Shown here piece after piece: positions 8,907 to 19,028 of a DNA stretch of 64,000 nt (positions are counted from its first letter, which is position 1; every line of letters begins with the position of its first letter). Origin of the DNA: Leptospira hartskeerlii (GTDB taxonomy: Bacteria; Spirochaetota; Leptospiria; Leptospirales; Leptospiraceae); assembly GCF_002811475.1 (NCBI RefSeq), contig NZ_NPDL01000001.1, positions 124,001 to 188,000 on the forward strand. The letters are read 5' to 3'. The position numbers and the translations under genes are program-made. The notes under the pieces were generated by a model. It did no database searches, had not been told where the DNA came from, and saw only the letters and a program-made list of their open reading frames with translations.

Positions 8907-11063
8907 ATGGCTGTTTTAACTTTTTCCAGCGTTAGTTATCTTGCCGGATTTGTTCTTTCCGGGCTCTGCGCTTTTTTTCTTTTAATTAGAAAGGAAAAGT
9001 ACGAAACAACCTTACATTTAGGGTGGGTATTCTTATATTGCGCCTTACTTGAGCTTTCATTTTTGCTCGGGACTTCCTTTTTTCATCCTCTTTCTTTTTT
9101 GCATAGGTGGGTTTCGCTTCCTTCCGCGTTTTTGCTCTGTGCCCATCTTTGTTTGTATTTTTTTCTGCTAAACCCACAAGCCTCCGAAAAAACAGGAAGG
9201 ATCTTATTAGGGGCTGGATACTTTCTGGCCTCAAGTATTTTGGTCCTACATATCGTCGGGACAATATTTTCCAAACCAGTTTATGATTTTGGTGGAGGAG
9301 TCTATGACGTAATCCATAGGGCCGACGAAAGAGTGATCTTTTGGTTTGGCATACTTTATGTTTCTGTAATATTGCTCTTTGGAGTTTGGAGAGGTTTTCA
9401 AGCTTATAGATCAGATATACAGTTGATGGCACTTTCTCTTTGGGTGCCTTTTTTACTTCTTCTTGGGACTACTATACTTTTTCATTTTAAAGAGATCGCT
9501 TATCCGATAGACAGAGCCATCGGACTTTCGTTTTGGAATCCAATTTTTCTAACTGCATTATTTTTAGCATGGTTGATCCATCTGAGAGCCTCCGGAGAAG
9601 CTTTTAGTCTCAGATCTCCTGTTTTACTCGGCATCATATTGTTATTATTGTTTGTATTCCAAGGAAGCAGTTGGTTATTTTTACAACCTGGATTGGAATC
9701 TTTTAACGAAACAGTTAAGGAAAGGTTGAAGGCGCAGGATCTTTCTCCGGATTCATATTCACTTTCGGTGCAAGACAATGATGGGTTTGTATTGACTACT
9801 TCCGGAGGATTGGAGACTTCTTTTTTTGCAGAATCCAAAAGAGATTTGATCCTTTCTTTTATTTGGAATAATCCTTCTGCTTTGAATAAAGATTTTCCTT
9901 CCTATGCAAAGGTTGCAGAGTCTTTAAAGGGTTCCGAGAAATATTCTGAAAATCTAATAATCTTCTCTAAAGGTTTGGAGAAGATCCGTAAAAAAATCAG
10001 AAATCTTCCTCCTAAAGATATCCGAGATGGAATTTTGGAACAGATCTCTCCTGACGGTAAGGAGGAGAAGTTTGCATTATTCTTAAAAATACTTTCCGGT
10101 TCCGTTAAGAATTCCTCTGCAGAGGGAGAATCTTTGCGCAATTTTACGTTGGATCAGATGAGGGAGCTCATTCCTGAAGGGGAGCCTCGTTTCAGGAGGA
10201 TCCAAGGGCTTGCGATGGGAGAATATTATTATTCCATAATTCAAAAATCTCCAGGTAAAACTCAGATGAAAGAAATCGGTATTCCTTATCAGGAATTCCT
10301 TGCTTTCGAGACTGGGTTACTGAAAAAGCCGGTTCTCGCGTTTTTAATTTGTCTTCTTCTTTTTTCCATAGCAATCAACTCGTTTTTCTCCTTCTTCGTA
10401 ATCTATCCTTTGGATAGATTGTATTCCGCACTGGAGCTTGCTACTGAGGGAGACTTACAAAGAGAATTGCATCCGGAAGCCTGGGATGAGATCGGAAGTT
10501 TAGCGGATCAATTTAATAGGATGATACATTCTATTCGAACGGAAGAAGTTTCCGAACATTCTTCTTTGGGTCGGATTGAAACTTCGCCCAGACAGAGCGG
10601 AGGAATTTCTTCTTGGAAAGAGATCTCAGATCGGATCAAAAGAACTAGTTCAGTTTCCGAATTGAGAAAATTTCTTTCTGATCTGCAAGGAAGCCAAGAG
10701 TCGCATCCGGTCCGTTCTAAGTTAATTTTGAAGCTTGGATTGAAGATCAAGGATTATCAAACCGCTTATCTGGCTGCCCGGGAATTAAGAGAGATGGGGA
10801 TTGTGAAAGATCCTGAGATGCTTTTTATTCTTTCTTATTGTGCTAAAAAAACGGGAGATATCCAAGAGGCAATCCGCTTGTCGGAAGAGTTGAGATCTAT
10901 TTCGGAAAGTCATACCCAAAACAATCTTCATCTTGCGGATATGTATTATCATACAAATCGTTTGGATGAGGCCAGAGATCTCGCGATCCAAATTCGTAAA
11001 GAGCAAGGACCTTCTGCGGCAGTTACGAAACTTTTGAATGCGATAGAAAAAAAAAGCGCCTGA
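8907..11063 (+). CDS. Polytopic membrane sensor-like protein with HAMP domain and TPR tail
   Basis: The 718-residue protein begins with about seven hydrophobic helices (residues 1-225), followed by another at about 240-260. An extracytoplasmic region of roughly 200 residues comes next, then a further membrane helix near 470-490. A HAMP linker follows (VIYPLDRLYSALELATEGDL to FNRMIHSIR, about 495-545). The C-terminal 150 residues are helical and TPR-like (AYLAARELREMG, AIRLSEELRSI). There is no kinase, cyclase or methyl-accepting domain after the HAMP. It therefore looks like a signalling protein that works through protein contacts. It sits between the Lcl-like gene and a dihydroorotase-family gene in a tight plus-strand run. 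Confidence 0.65.
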   Translation: MAVLTFSSVSYLAGFVLSGLCAFFLLIRKEKYETTLHLGWVFLYCALLELSFLLGTSFFHPLSFLHRWVSLPSAFLLCAHLCLYFFLLNPQASEKTGRILLGAGYFLASSILVLHIVGTIFSKPVYDFGGGVYDVIHRADERVIFWFGILYVSVILLFGVWRGFQAYRSDIQLMALSLWVPFLLLLGTTILFHFKEIAYPIDRAIGLSFWNPIFLTALFLAWLIHLRASGEAFSLRSPVLLGIILLLLFVFQGSSWLFLQPGLESFNETVKERLKAQDLSPDSYSLSVQDNDGFVLTTSGGLETSFFAESKRDLILSFIWNNPSALNKDFPSYAKVAESLKGSEKYSENLIIFSKGLEKIRKKIRNLPPKDIRDGILEQISPDGKEEKFALFLKILSGSVKNSSAEGESLRNFTLDQMRELIPEGEPRFRRIQGLAMGEYYYSIIQKSPGKTQMKEIGIPYQEFLAFETGLLKKPVLAFLICLLLFSIAINSFFSFFVIYPLDRLYSALELATEGDLQRELHPEAWDEIGSLADQFNRMIHSIRTEEVSEHSSLGRIETSPRQSGGISSWKEISDRIKRTSSVSELRKFLSDLQGSQESHPVRSKLILKLGLKIKDYQTAYLAARELREMGIVKDPEMLFILSYCAKKTGDIQEAIRLSEELRSISESHTQNNLHLADMYYHTNRLDEARDLAIQIRKEQGPSAAVTKLLNAIEKKSA

Positions 11064-11077
11064 GATAAACTGGGCTT

Positions 11078-12346
11078 ATGGCTCCTCAGATTCGAAAAAT
11101 TTCGGGAAAATTCCAAAACTCTAAAGGATCTTTTATAGGCACAGTGGAGCTGGACCCGAAAACAGGGCTCATACTCTCCGTCCAGAAAGACAGAGTATTA
11201 AAATCTTCTAATGCAGAAGAACTTGTATTCGATCCAAACAAGTTTGTGATCTTTTCCGGATTCGGCGATATTCATGTTCACGCGAGAGAGGACGAATCCG
11301 GAAAACATAAATACAAAGAGGATTTTTTATCCGCAGGAAATGCTGCGATCAACGGAGGTGTGATCCATATTGCAGACATGCCCAATAATCCGATCCCTCC
11401 TACTGACGATATAACCTATTCTAAAAAGAGGGAACTTGCAGATCATTCTCCTATTCGGATTACTTTATATGCCGGTATAGGTCCTCATACAAAACCTCTT
11501 AAAGCTCACGTTCCGTATAAAGCGTTCATGGGTCCTTCGATCGGTGAATTATTTTTTTATTCAAACGAGCAGTTAGAAGAGACAATCCGCCATTACAAAG
11601 GTTGCAATGTTAGTTTTCATTGCGAAGATCCTGAAATTTTAGAGAAGAACCAAAACGAAACATATCATGAAGATAGAAGGCCTGCTATTGCGGAAACTTT
11701 GGCTACCGACTTCGCACTCTATTTGATCGAAAAATATGAGCTGGTCGGAAAGTTATGCCATTATTCAACGGAAGAAGGTTTAAAGAAGATCATAGACGCT
11801 AGAAAGAGGGGAGTCAAAGTAAAATGTGAGGTAACTCCTACTCATTTATATTTTGATCGAACCATGCTCACTGACGAAAACCGTCATTGGTTCCAGATGA
11901 ATCCACCAGTAAGAGGACCGGAAGACAAAGAGGCCTTACTCCACGGAGTCAAAGAAGGTTGGATCGACTACTTAGCCACTGATCATGCTCCACATTCTAT
12001 AGAAGAAAAATTAAAGGGCACATCCGGTATTTCCCAACTGGATACTTATTCTTTATTCGTAACCTGGCTACACAAGAAAGCAGGAGTCTCTTTGGAAAAA
12101 ATTTCTGAAATTTGTGCAGAGAATCCTGGAGATTTCGTGGCAGAGTTTTTGCCAGAAGAATATGGAAAAGGTTTTGGAAAGATAGAAGAAGGTTATTGTG
12201 GAAGTTTTACCGTTCTGGATTTTCAAACTCCAACTACATTCAAAAAAGAAGATATAAAAAGTAAAAGTGGTTGGTCTCCTTTCGAAGGTGTTACTTTTCC
12301 TGGAAGTATCGCTGCTGTTATTCACCTCGGAAAAAAGGTAAAATAG
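11078..12346 (+). CDS. pyrC: Dihydroorotase-family amidohydrolase
   Basis: This 422-residue metal-dependent hydrolase most likely closes carbamoyl aspartate to dihydroorotate in pyrimidine synthesis. The metal site is visible: HVHAR at 66-70, the lysine of VPYKAFMG as candidate carboxylated bridge, His in SFHCED, His in LCHYSTEEG and Asp in LATDHAPHS. ADMPNNPIPPTDD is the usual substrate-loop region. The related allantoinases and hydantoinases share this fold, so the substrate is inferred. Its 3' end overlaps the convergent ogt gene by 29 bases, so the two transcripts are partly antisense. Confidence 0.85.
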   Translation: MAPQIRKISGKFQNSKGSFIGTVELDPKTGLILSVQKDRVLKSSNAEELVFDPNKFVIFSGFGDIHVHAREDESGKHKYKEDFLSAGNAAINGGVIHIADMPNNPIPPTDDITYSKKRELADHSPIRITLYAGIGPHTKPLKAHVPYKAFMGPSIGELFFYSNEQLEETIRHYKGCNVSFHCEDPEILEKNQNETYHEDRRPAIAETLATDFALYLIEKYELVGKLCHYSTEEGLKKIIDARKRGVKVKCEVTPTHLYFDRTMLTDENRHWFQMNPPVRGPEDKEALLHGVKEGWIDYLATDHAPHSIEEKLKGTSGISQLDTYSLFVTWLHKKAGVSLEKISEICAENPGDFVAEFLPEEYGKGFGKIEEGYCGSFTVLDFQTPTTFKKEDIKSKSGWSPFEGVTFPGSIAAVIHLGKKVK

Positions 12347-12854
12347 GAGAATCGGAAAATTTTTGCTCTAATTCGAGTAGGAATTTTTTTCTCCAAAGGC
12401 CTCCACCGTAACCGGTAAGATCTCCACTTTTGCCTACGATCCTATGACATGGGATCAATATAGCGATCCGATTTTCTCCATTCGCCTTTGCAACTGCGCG
12501 AACTGCGTTTTTGTCACCGATCCTGATTGCCTGGGCCTCGTAAGAATTTGTCTTTCCATAAACTACTGAATGCAGAGCTTCCCATGCTTTTTTCTGAAAG
12601 TCAGTGCCTAAAACTATGAGAGGGACATCGAATTCTTTTCTTTTACCTTCGAAATATTCTTGGAGTTGTTCCTCTAAAAGAGAGAAAAACTTACTTTCTC
12701 CTGGTTGGATATCCTCTCCAAAAACTTTTTTGAGCCGAGTGAGTTGGAGCTCCAATCTCTCTTTTTCAGTGAATTCTAAAAGACAGATACCTTCTTCCAC
12801 GGCACCCGCGAGAAGCATTCCTAGAGGGGATTGGATTTCTTTGCTGAGGATCAT
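12318..12854 (-). CDS. ogt: Methylated-DNA--protein-cysteine methyltransferase
   Basis: This single-use repair protein moves alkyl groups from O6-alkylguanine in DNA to its own cysteine. The active-site motif is IPCHRIVGKSGDLTGYGGG, with the acceptor Cys in PCHR. FQKKAWEALHSVVYGKT and AVRAVAKANGEN are the DNA-binding helix region and the asparagine hinge. I chose the ATG at 12854, which puts MILSKEIQSPLG at the N-terminus as in relatives. A GTG at 12893 with CAGG upstream is the alternative and adds 13 residues. It has no Ada domain and overlaps the end of the dihydroorotase-family gene. Confidence 0.92.
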   Translation of the reverse strand: MILSKEIQSPLGMLLAGAVEEGICLLEFTEKERLELQLTRLKKVFGEDIQPGESKFFSLLEEQLQEYFEGKRKEFDVPLIVLGTDFQKKAWEALHSVVYGKTNSYEAQAIRIGDKNAVRAVAKANGENRIAILIPCHRIVGKSGDLTGYGGGLWRKKFLLELEQKFSDSPILPFFRGE

Positions 12855-13053
12855 TTCTGTGTCTAAGTATAGAAGATTTTTTGAATTTAGCACAACCTGA
12901 AAATTGCTGTAAAATATCTTACTCCGGATCTTAAAATTTAATTAGAAGCCGACCTAAGGTCAAATACCCGATCAAGCGTTTTTGCCTAGATCTGCGTTAG
13001 CTTCGTCTAAGTAATGGAAAACAATACATGGGTGGTCAAGTCTGCATTCTAAT

Positions 13054-14064
13054 ATGATCCGATTAAGTGTTTTAGATCAGTCTCCAATTCGTAAAGGAGG
13101 GACCGCATTTCAAGCGGTCCAGGAAACGATCGAACTTGCTAAACTTACCGATAGACTGGGTTATCATAGATATTGGGTTTCAGAACATCATAATATTCTA
13201 GGACTAGCCGGATCTTCTCCTGAAGTTTTGATTTCTCATCTTGCAGGTGAAACGAAAGGTATCCGCATGGGTTCCGGTGGGATCATGCTTCCAAATCATA
13301 GTTCTCTTAAGGTGGCCGAAAATTTTAGAATGCTCGAGACTTTATTTCCGGGAAGGATAGATTTGGGACTCGGCAGGGCGCCAGGGGGAGATCGACTAAC
13401 AGCCGCTATATTGAATCCTTCTAATAGTTTTGTTCAAAATGATTTTATCCAACAACTGATGGATTTACGGGATTTCTTGACGGACAATGCGGAACCTGAT
13501 TCAATCCAGGAGAAGGTAAAAGCGATTCCCGTTGCGGAAACTTGTCCTGAACTTTGGATCTTAACTTCCAGCGGAGAAAGCGCTTTGATCGCCGCTCATT
13601 TTGGAATGGCTCTGTCTTTCGCACAATTTATCAATCCAACAGGAGGATATGCAAGTATCCGGGCTTACAAAGAAAGATTCCAACCTTCAGATGCGCTTCC
13701 AACACCTCGGGCAAGTGTAGGAATTTTTGTTTTATGTGCGGAAACAAAAGAGAAGGCGGAAGAACTACAGGCTGTAATGGATAGGCAACTTTTAAACATT
13801 GAAAAAGGAATTAGCGAGGGTATACTTTCTTACGAAGAAATCAAGCCTTACGTGTATTCGGATATGGAAAGGGTCAGGTTATTGCATAATCGAGGCCGAA
13901 TGATCGCAGGAACCCCCGATACAGTAAAAAAAAGGATCGTGGATCTGACCGGGGAATATGGAATAGATGAAGTAGTGGTCTCTACGATTACATATGATTT
14001 TAAAGATAGGGTTCGTTCTTACGAACTTTTGGCAGAAGCTTTCGAATTGGAAAATAGATTATAA
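13054..14064 (+). CDS. LLM-class flavin-dependent oxidoreductase (luciferase-like monooxygenase)
   Basis: The 336-residue protein has the bacterial luciferase-like TIM barrel and most resembles the YhbW/MsnO8 subgroup. Visible marks are the N-terminal LSVLDQSPIRKG, GYHRYWVSEHHNILGLAGSSPEVL, GSGGIMLPNHSSLKVAENFRML and PGRIDLGLGRAPGGD. The C-terminal part holds GTPDTVKKRI and DEVVVSTITYDFKDR. The substrate cannot be read from sequence. About 160 bases of promoter-sized space precede it, and a strong intrinsic terminator follows 28 bases after the stop, so it is probably monocistronic. Confidence 0.9.
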   Translation: MIRLSVLDQSPIRKGGTAFQAVQETIELAKLTDRLGYHRYWVSEHHNILGLAGSSPEVLISHLAGETKGIRMGSGGIMLPNHSSLKVAENFRMLETLFPGRIDLGLGRAPGGDRLTAAILNPSNSFVQNDFIQQLMDLRDFLTDNAEPDSIQEKVKAIPVAETCPELWILTSSGESALIAAHFGMALSFAQFINPTGGYASIRAYKERFQPSDALPTPRASVGIFVLCAETKEKAEELQAVMDRQLLNIEKGISEGILSYEEIKPYVYSDMERVRLLHNRGRMIAGTPDTVKKRIVDLTGEYGIDEVVVSTITYDFKDRVRSYELLAEAFELENRL

Positions 14065-14091
14065 AAGCGTAAACTAGGGAAGTGAGAACTG

Positions 14092-14132
14092 GACTAGGTC
14101 CTGCAAATCAAGCGGGACCTAGTCTTTTTTTT
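14092..14132 (+). terminator. Rho-independent terminator
   Basis: Arms GACTAGGTCC and GGACCTAGTC form a perfect 10-bp stem with a 13-base loop, followed by eight T residues on the plus strand. It ends the LLM oxidoreductase transcript. The minus-strand side lacks a T-run, so it should act in one direction. It abuts the stop of the convergent thiolase gene. Confidence 0.92.
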
Positions 14133-14133
14133 A

Positions 14134-15315
<1,182 letters not shown>

Positions 15316-15344
15316 TTTTCCAGTCCTAAAAATATTAACATTAC

Positions 15345-15359
15345 GCAGTTACTAACTGC
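15345..15359. promoter_or_regulatory. Dyad operator candidate upstream of the thiolase
   Basis: Perfect palindrome: GCAGTTA, one base, TAACTGC. It is in the 94-base gap upstream of the thiolase start, about 30 bases from the ATG, where it would overlap the promoter or 5' leader. The size fits a TetR- or GntR-type regulator. No binding protein can be named. Confidence 0.4.
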
Positions 15360-15409
15360 AGATCAATACGGTGTACTACCATTCCATTTTACGTCGTTTT
15401 CGAGTCATA

Positions 15410-17437
15410 CTATTTTAATTCGAATTCGGGGCAATCAATGGAGAATGGGACTTCTTTTCCTTCATTATCAATATAGGAAGAAGAATGCCTCAGCCTATAA
15501 ACTCCAGCAGCATCATTCTTATCTGTTTCCCAAACCAATTTGATCTTATCATCAAACAAAGGTAAGAAAGATTTTTTATAATAGAATTTAGTAGGCCAAC
15601 TGGAATCCATATAAACAGTAACCCACTTATCTGCTTCTTTCTTTTCCACATCGAAATAGGATCTTTGTTTCGGATAAGAGATATTCGGATTTACGGAACT
15701 CACTTCGCAAGAAACTGATTCACCGATTCTCGCAATACTTTCGTTTGGAGTTTTGACCTTAGGAGTAAAAGAAGAGATCTTATCTCTATTAGGAATATCA
15801 GTGCCGATAACTGTTGCACTTAGATCCTTAGGAAAAGGTCCTTGGTTACTTGTTTTGTTTTGCAAAAGATCATTTGCGAGTCTATCATATTCCTGTCTGA
15901 AAAGATCTAAGCTAAATGGACCATGTAGAGTATGACCACCCTCGTATTGTTGGGTAGAATATTCTTCCTTAGTAGTGATGTATCCCGCAAAATCGTTGGT
16001 TAATCCTGAAAGAGCAATATCTTTGATCTTAGATCCTAAGACTTTTTTAACTGTTTCTTTCATTCTTCTGCTGGACATTGTTGTGACTTCGTTAGGTGAA
16101 ACGATCAAAGCGAAGTCACCGATTGTAGCAAGCCCTAAAGGTAGAATTTGAGAAAGAGAAGGGTCCGGTTTTGTTTCTCCCATTGGGAACAGGATCGCTT
16201 TAGGTTTTTGGCATACTCTTAATTCTTCGCTTGGTGCTTGTAATAATCTTGCCGCCAACCAATCAATATAGAATTTTCTATCCTCGTCCTTCATCCCTTC
16301 GTGGAAAAGCCAATGTCCTCCGCCTTCTTCCGTAGAGCCTGCAGCCAAAGCATATCCGTATGCGGATAAACAGGTCCTTTCGTCTTTTCCAGTTTCTGAA
16401 AACTCCTTACGAACAATTGAGTTTGGCATATCTATAAAAGATTGTGTATAACTAAGACCGGAAGGTAAGATTCTAAGTTTATCATCATTTAGAATTTTAG
16501 AACTCGCAAGATATTGTCTTTCTCCAATAATTTTGGTGCTCTCGAACATATCTTTTCCAGGACCGGTATTGTTCAGATTTAGGTTTGGAGTAACATCTCC
16601 TTCGTTTGCTTGTGCAAAGATCGCGATAAAATCTTTTTGTCCTCTTTTCGAAGCTTCAAATTCTGAAAGATAAGATGCATATCCCTTATTGTCCGTAGAC
16701 ACCAAATGATTGTCGAAGGTCATACTTGTTGTATGCACTCCGAACCAGTTTACGATCCCGATTACACCTCTTCTTGTGTTCACCGAGATTTGGATCATAG
16801 TTTTATCCGTATCCGAGTTATACTTATCTCTTTCTTCTTTAGGATTTGCTTGGTAGGCCACTAAGGAACGGTTCACTCCTGCGCCTTCTACAGTTGTGCT
16901 TCCAATTAACAACTGAGCTATTTCCCTTTTAGAATAAGCCTCTTTGATCGCTTGAAAGATACCGTTTACGATTACCGAATAATATTCAGGGAAAAACTTA
17001 GTAGTATATATTGAATTTTGAATATAATGAAAGAACCCGGCAGGAGCGCTATGAGTATGTGATGCGTTCAGAAGTACATTCGCTAAATTAAAATTAGGAT
17101 CTACTTCCTTTTTCAGTCTAGCAACTACATCCCTTTGCACTTCATGAGGAACTCCGCCTAACTCTGCAGTTACGTATGCCAATACTTTTCCGGTTTTAGG
17201 ATCTTTGATGACCAAGGCCCTGGCGAATTGTCGGAGATGTATACCTTCTCCTTTCTGCCCTTCTTGTGCATAACCCCAGAACATGATCCCTGTTGGGGGT
17301 CCTGTTATATCTACTTTGGACATTCCCGCCTCGAAATTAAAATCTTTAATCTGAGGCTTGGCGGTTCCGGAAAATGTAGGACCGGAAAGAAACAAAAACA
17401 AGAACGGAAGAATAATCGCTAAATGGAACTTCTTCAT
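15410..17437 (-). CDS. Neutral/alkaline ceramidase family protein with Thr at the nucleophile position
   Basis: This 675-residue secreted protein (hydrophobic signal, residues 5-24) belongs to the neutral/alkaline non-lysosomal ceramidases, which cut ceramide to sphingosine and fatty acid. Family marks are AGMSKVDITGPPTGIMFWGYA, the zinc-site LLNASHTHSAPAG, EGAGVNRSLVAYQANP, IVNWFGVHTTSM and the active-site strip ANEGDVTPN. The family's conserved hexapeptide is GDVSPN, with Ser as nucleophile; here the codon is ACT, giving Thr. The C-terminal 150 residues form the usual immunoglobulin-like domain. The downstream neighbour is the thiolase. The ADC-fold gene lies upstream on the same strand with 57 bases between. 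Confidence 0.88.
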   Translation of the reverse strand: MKKFHLAIILPFLFLFLSGPTFSGTAKPQIKDFNFEAGMSKVDITGPPTGIMFWGYAQEGQKGEGIHLRQFARALVIKDPKTGKVLAYVTAELGGVPHEVQRDVVARLKKEVDPNFNLANVLLNASHTHSAPAGFFHYIQNSIYTTKFFPEYYSVIVNGIFQAIKEAYSKREIAQLLIGSTTVEGAGVNRSLVAYQANPKEERDKYNSDTDKTMIQISVNTRRGVIGIVNWFGVHTTSMTFDNHLVSTDNKGYASYLSEFEASKRGQKDFIAIFAQANEGDVTPNLNLNNTGPGKDMFESTKIIGERQYLASSKILNDDKLRILPSGLSYTQSFIDMPNSIVRKEFSETGKDERTCLSAYGYALAAGSTEEGGGHWLFHEGMKDEDRKFYIDWLAARLLQAPSEELRVCQKPKAILFPMGETKPDPSLSQILPLGLATIGDFALIVSPNEVTTMSSRRMKETVKKVLGSKIKDIALSGLTNDFAGYITTKEEYSTQQYEGGHTLHGPFSLDLFRQEYDRLANDLLQNKTSNQGPFPKDLSATVIGTDIPNRDKISSFTPKVKTPNESIARIGESVSCEVSSVNPNISYPKQRSYFDVEKKEADKWVTVYMDSSWPTKFYYKKSFLPLFDDKIKLVWETDKNDAAGVYRLRHSSSYIDNEGKEVPFSIDCPEFELK

Positions 17438-17494
17438 TACAGGACTCCTGTCGGATTTTTATAGAAAGTATTTTATTAAATTCGAATGTTCAGC

Positions 17495-18247
17495 TTATTC
17501 AACATGTTCTGCAATAGGGAAGGTGAGATGAAAAGGAGAAGCTCCGATTCCTGTTCTCATTCCTCCGCCTTTTATAAAGTCCGGAAAGATAGTTTCATCC
17601 GACCAAACGGATTCTATCCTTGCGAATTTTCCCTTACCTGTGCCAATAAATGCAGTACTTAGTTTGGATCCATCTTCCGCTTTTTGTAAAAGAACATAAG
17701 GAAGAATAGAAGTGCTCACGGGAAAATTAAAACCTAACGTTCGGATCTTGATCTTGAAAAACGTTTTTCCGTCTCTGGAAACTTCTATCTTAGTTACCGA
17801 GCCTTCTTTTTTCCAAATAAAGTCTGCTCTTTCTTTCGGGATTGCCCAGTTACGAATTCCTTCTTCTACTGAAGTTTGGCTAGACACAAAAATACGAGTG
17901 ATCCTTTTGTAATTTGTATCTTTGTGTTCGAAATTTCCCGGAATGTATAAAAGTTCGTAATAAGGTCCTACATCGGATCTTTCATAATTCACTAACATCA
18001 ATGAACCAAGTCCTCCTTTGAAAGACTTGCGATCTTCTTCGTCCAAAAATGCCATTTCCGAATTGTAGGACTTCCTACCGAACAGTGGGAATAGGAATCC
18101 TTCTCCCGTTAATGTCCAAGGAGCCGGAAAATGTCTCTTAGGGGATTGGGCTTTGCTCTTCGTATTTGTGGCTTTTTTAAGGGAATGTTGTGTAGTTTTT
18201 GAGACTTTGGTCTTTGGTTTAACCTTGGAAGATGCGGTTGCTTTCAT
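17495..18247 (-). CDS. Acetoacetate decarboxylase-like (ADC superfamily) protein
   Basis: The 250-residue protein has a basic, low-complexity N-terminus (residues 1-40, rich in Lys, Thr and Ser) and then an acetoacetate-decarboxylase-type fold. The matching landmarks are PWTLTGEGFLFPLFG, GPYYELLYIPG, and RIFVSSQTSVEEGIRNWAIPKERADF, which mirrors the S-x-x-AG-RE-x-WG-x-PK motif. I do not see a convincing Schiff-base lysine motif, so decarboxylase activity is doubtful; many members are uncharacterised. It may be co-transcribed with the ceramidase-like gene downstream. A TetR gene starts divergently 160 bases away. Confidence 0.7.
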   Translation of the reverse strand: MKATASSKVKPKTKVSKTTQHSLKKATNTKSKAQSPKRHFPAPWTLTGEGFLFPLFGRKSYNSEMAFLDEEDRKSFKGGLGSLMLVNYERSDVGPYYELLYIPGNFEHKDTNYKRITRIFVSSQTSVEEGIRNWAIPKERADFIWKKEGSVTKIEVSRDGKTFFKIKIRTLGFNFPVSTSILPYVLLQKAEDGSKLSTAFIGTGKGKFARIESVWSDETIFPDFIKGGGMRTGIGASPFHLTFPIAEHVE

Positions 18248-18407
18248 TCTAGGGGTCCATTTCTATCTTTTTTGTATCCTATACTAGGAAAATCCCCAAT
18301 TTTGAAAAGGAAACTCTTGAACATCCTGCCCATTTTTGGGATAACTGGACAATGGGGACGATATTCGAGCCGTTCTCGGCTTTCGATTGTCCTGAAGGCA
18401 AAAAATT

Positions 18408-19028
18408 ATGACTGCAGTAGCTGCTCCGCGCCCTAGAAGGCGCACTAGAAATAGTTTAAATAAAGAATCCATCGTCCAAGCGGCTTTGGACATACTGAAC
18501 GAAGAGGGAATCGATGGGCTTTCCATGAGAAGGATCGCCGAAAAGTTGGATTGTAGCGTAGCAAGTCCCTATTCTCACTTTAAAAGCCAACAAGATATCA
18601 TTAAAATTATTATTTCCCAGGGAGAAGCTCAGTTAACAGAAACTCTGAGAGCTTCTAGACTGAACGGAAAAAACTCTTACGAAAAATTAACCCTGATCGC
18701 AAGGGCATACTACGATTTTTCTGGGAATAACCAAGAATTACATAAGGTAATGTTCAACACGGTTCATGGCCATATGCACAGAAAAGCTTTCCCAAAACTT
18801 CCGACCAGTTACCGCGTATTTTTGGAAACTATCCGAGCGGGCGTTAGATCGGGAGAATTCAAGATCAGAGAGGAAGATTATCCTTCTCTCGCGAGAACAA
18901 TGTATTCTTGGATGTACGGTCTTATAGTGCTGGATATGACTGGAATGTTGAAGAAAAGGGGGGTTTCCGGCGATCCTCTTGACGAAGGCTTTTTATTTTT
19001 CCGTAAAATTCTTTTAGACAAAGAATGA
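18408..19028 (+). CDS. TetR/AcrR family transcriptional regulator
   Basis: The 206-residue protein has an N-terminal TetR helix-turn-helix: SIVQAALDILNEEGIDGLSM, then RRIAEKLDCSVASPYSHFKSQQDII as recognition region (residues about 19-67). A helical ligand domain with a TetR_C-like pattern follows. It overlaps the next gene by four bases (ATGA), so the hydrolase is its operon partner. The 160-base gap to the divergent ADC-like gene carries GGACAAT and ATTGTCC in inverted orientation 31 bases apart, a possible operator pair. The effector is unknown. Confidence 0.92.
   Translation: MTAVAAPRPRRRTRNSLNKESIVQAALDILNEEGIDGLSMRRIAEKLDCSVASPYSHFKSQQDIIKIIISQGEAQLTETLRASRLNGKNSYEKLTLIARAYYDFSGNNQELHKVMFNTVHGHMHRKAFPKLPTSYRVFLETIRAGVRSGEFKIREEDYPSLARTMYSWMYGLIVLDMTGMLKKRGVSGDPLDEGFLFFRKILLDKE

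Noticed and set aside
9500..9838. 112-codon minus-strand frame inside the HAMP protein gene
   Set aside because: Antisense to a convincing membrane-protein gene; low-complexity translation and no ribosome site.
18348..18392. GGACAAT/ATTGTCC pair as a proven TetR operator
   Set aside because: The 7-base arms are 31 bases apart, too far for one dimer site; it is mentioned only as a possibility under the TetR gene.
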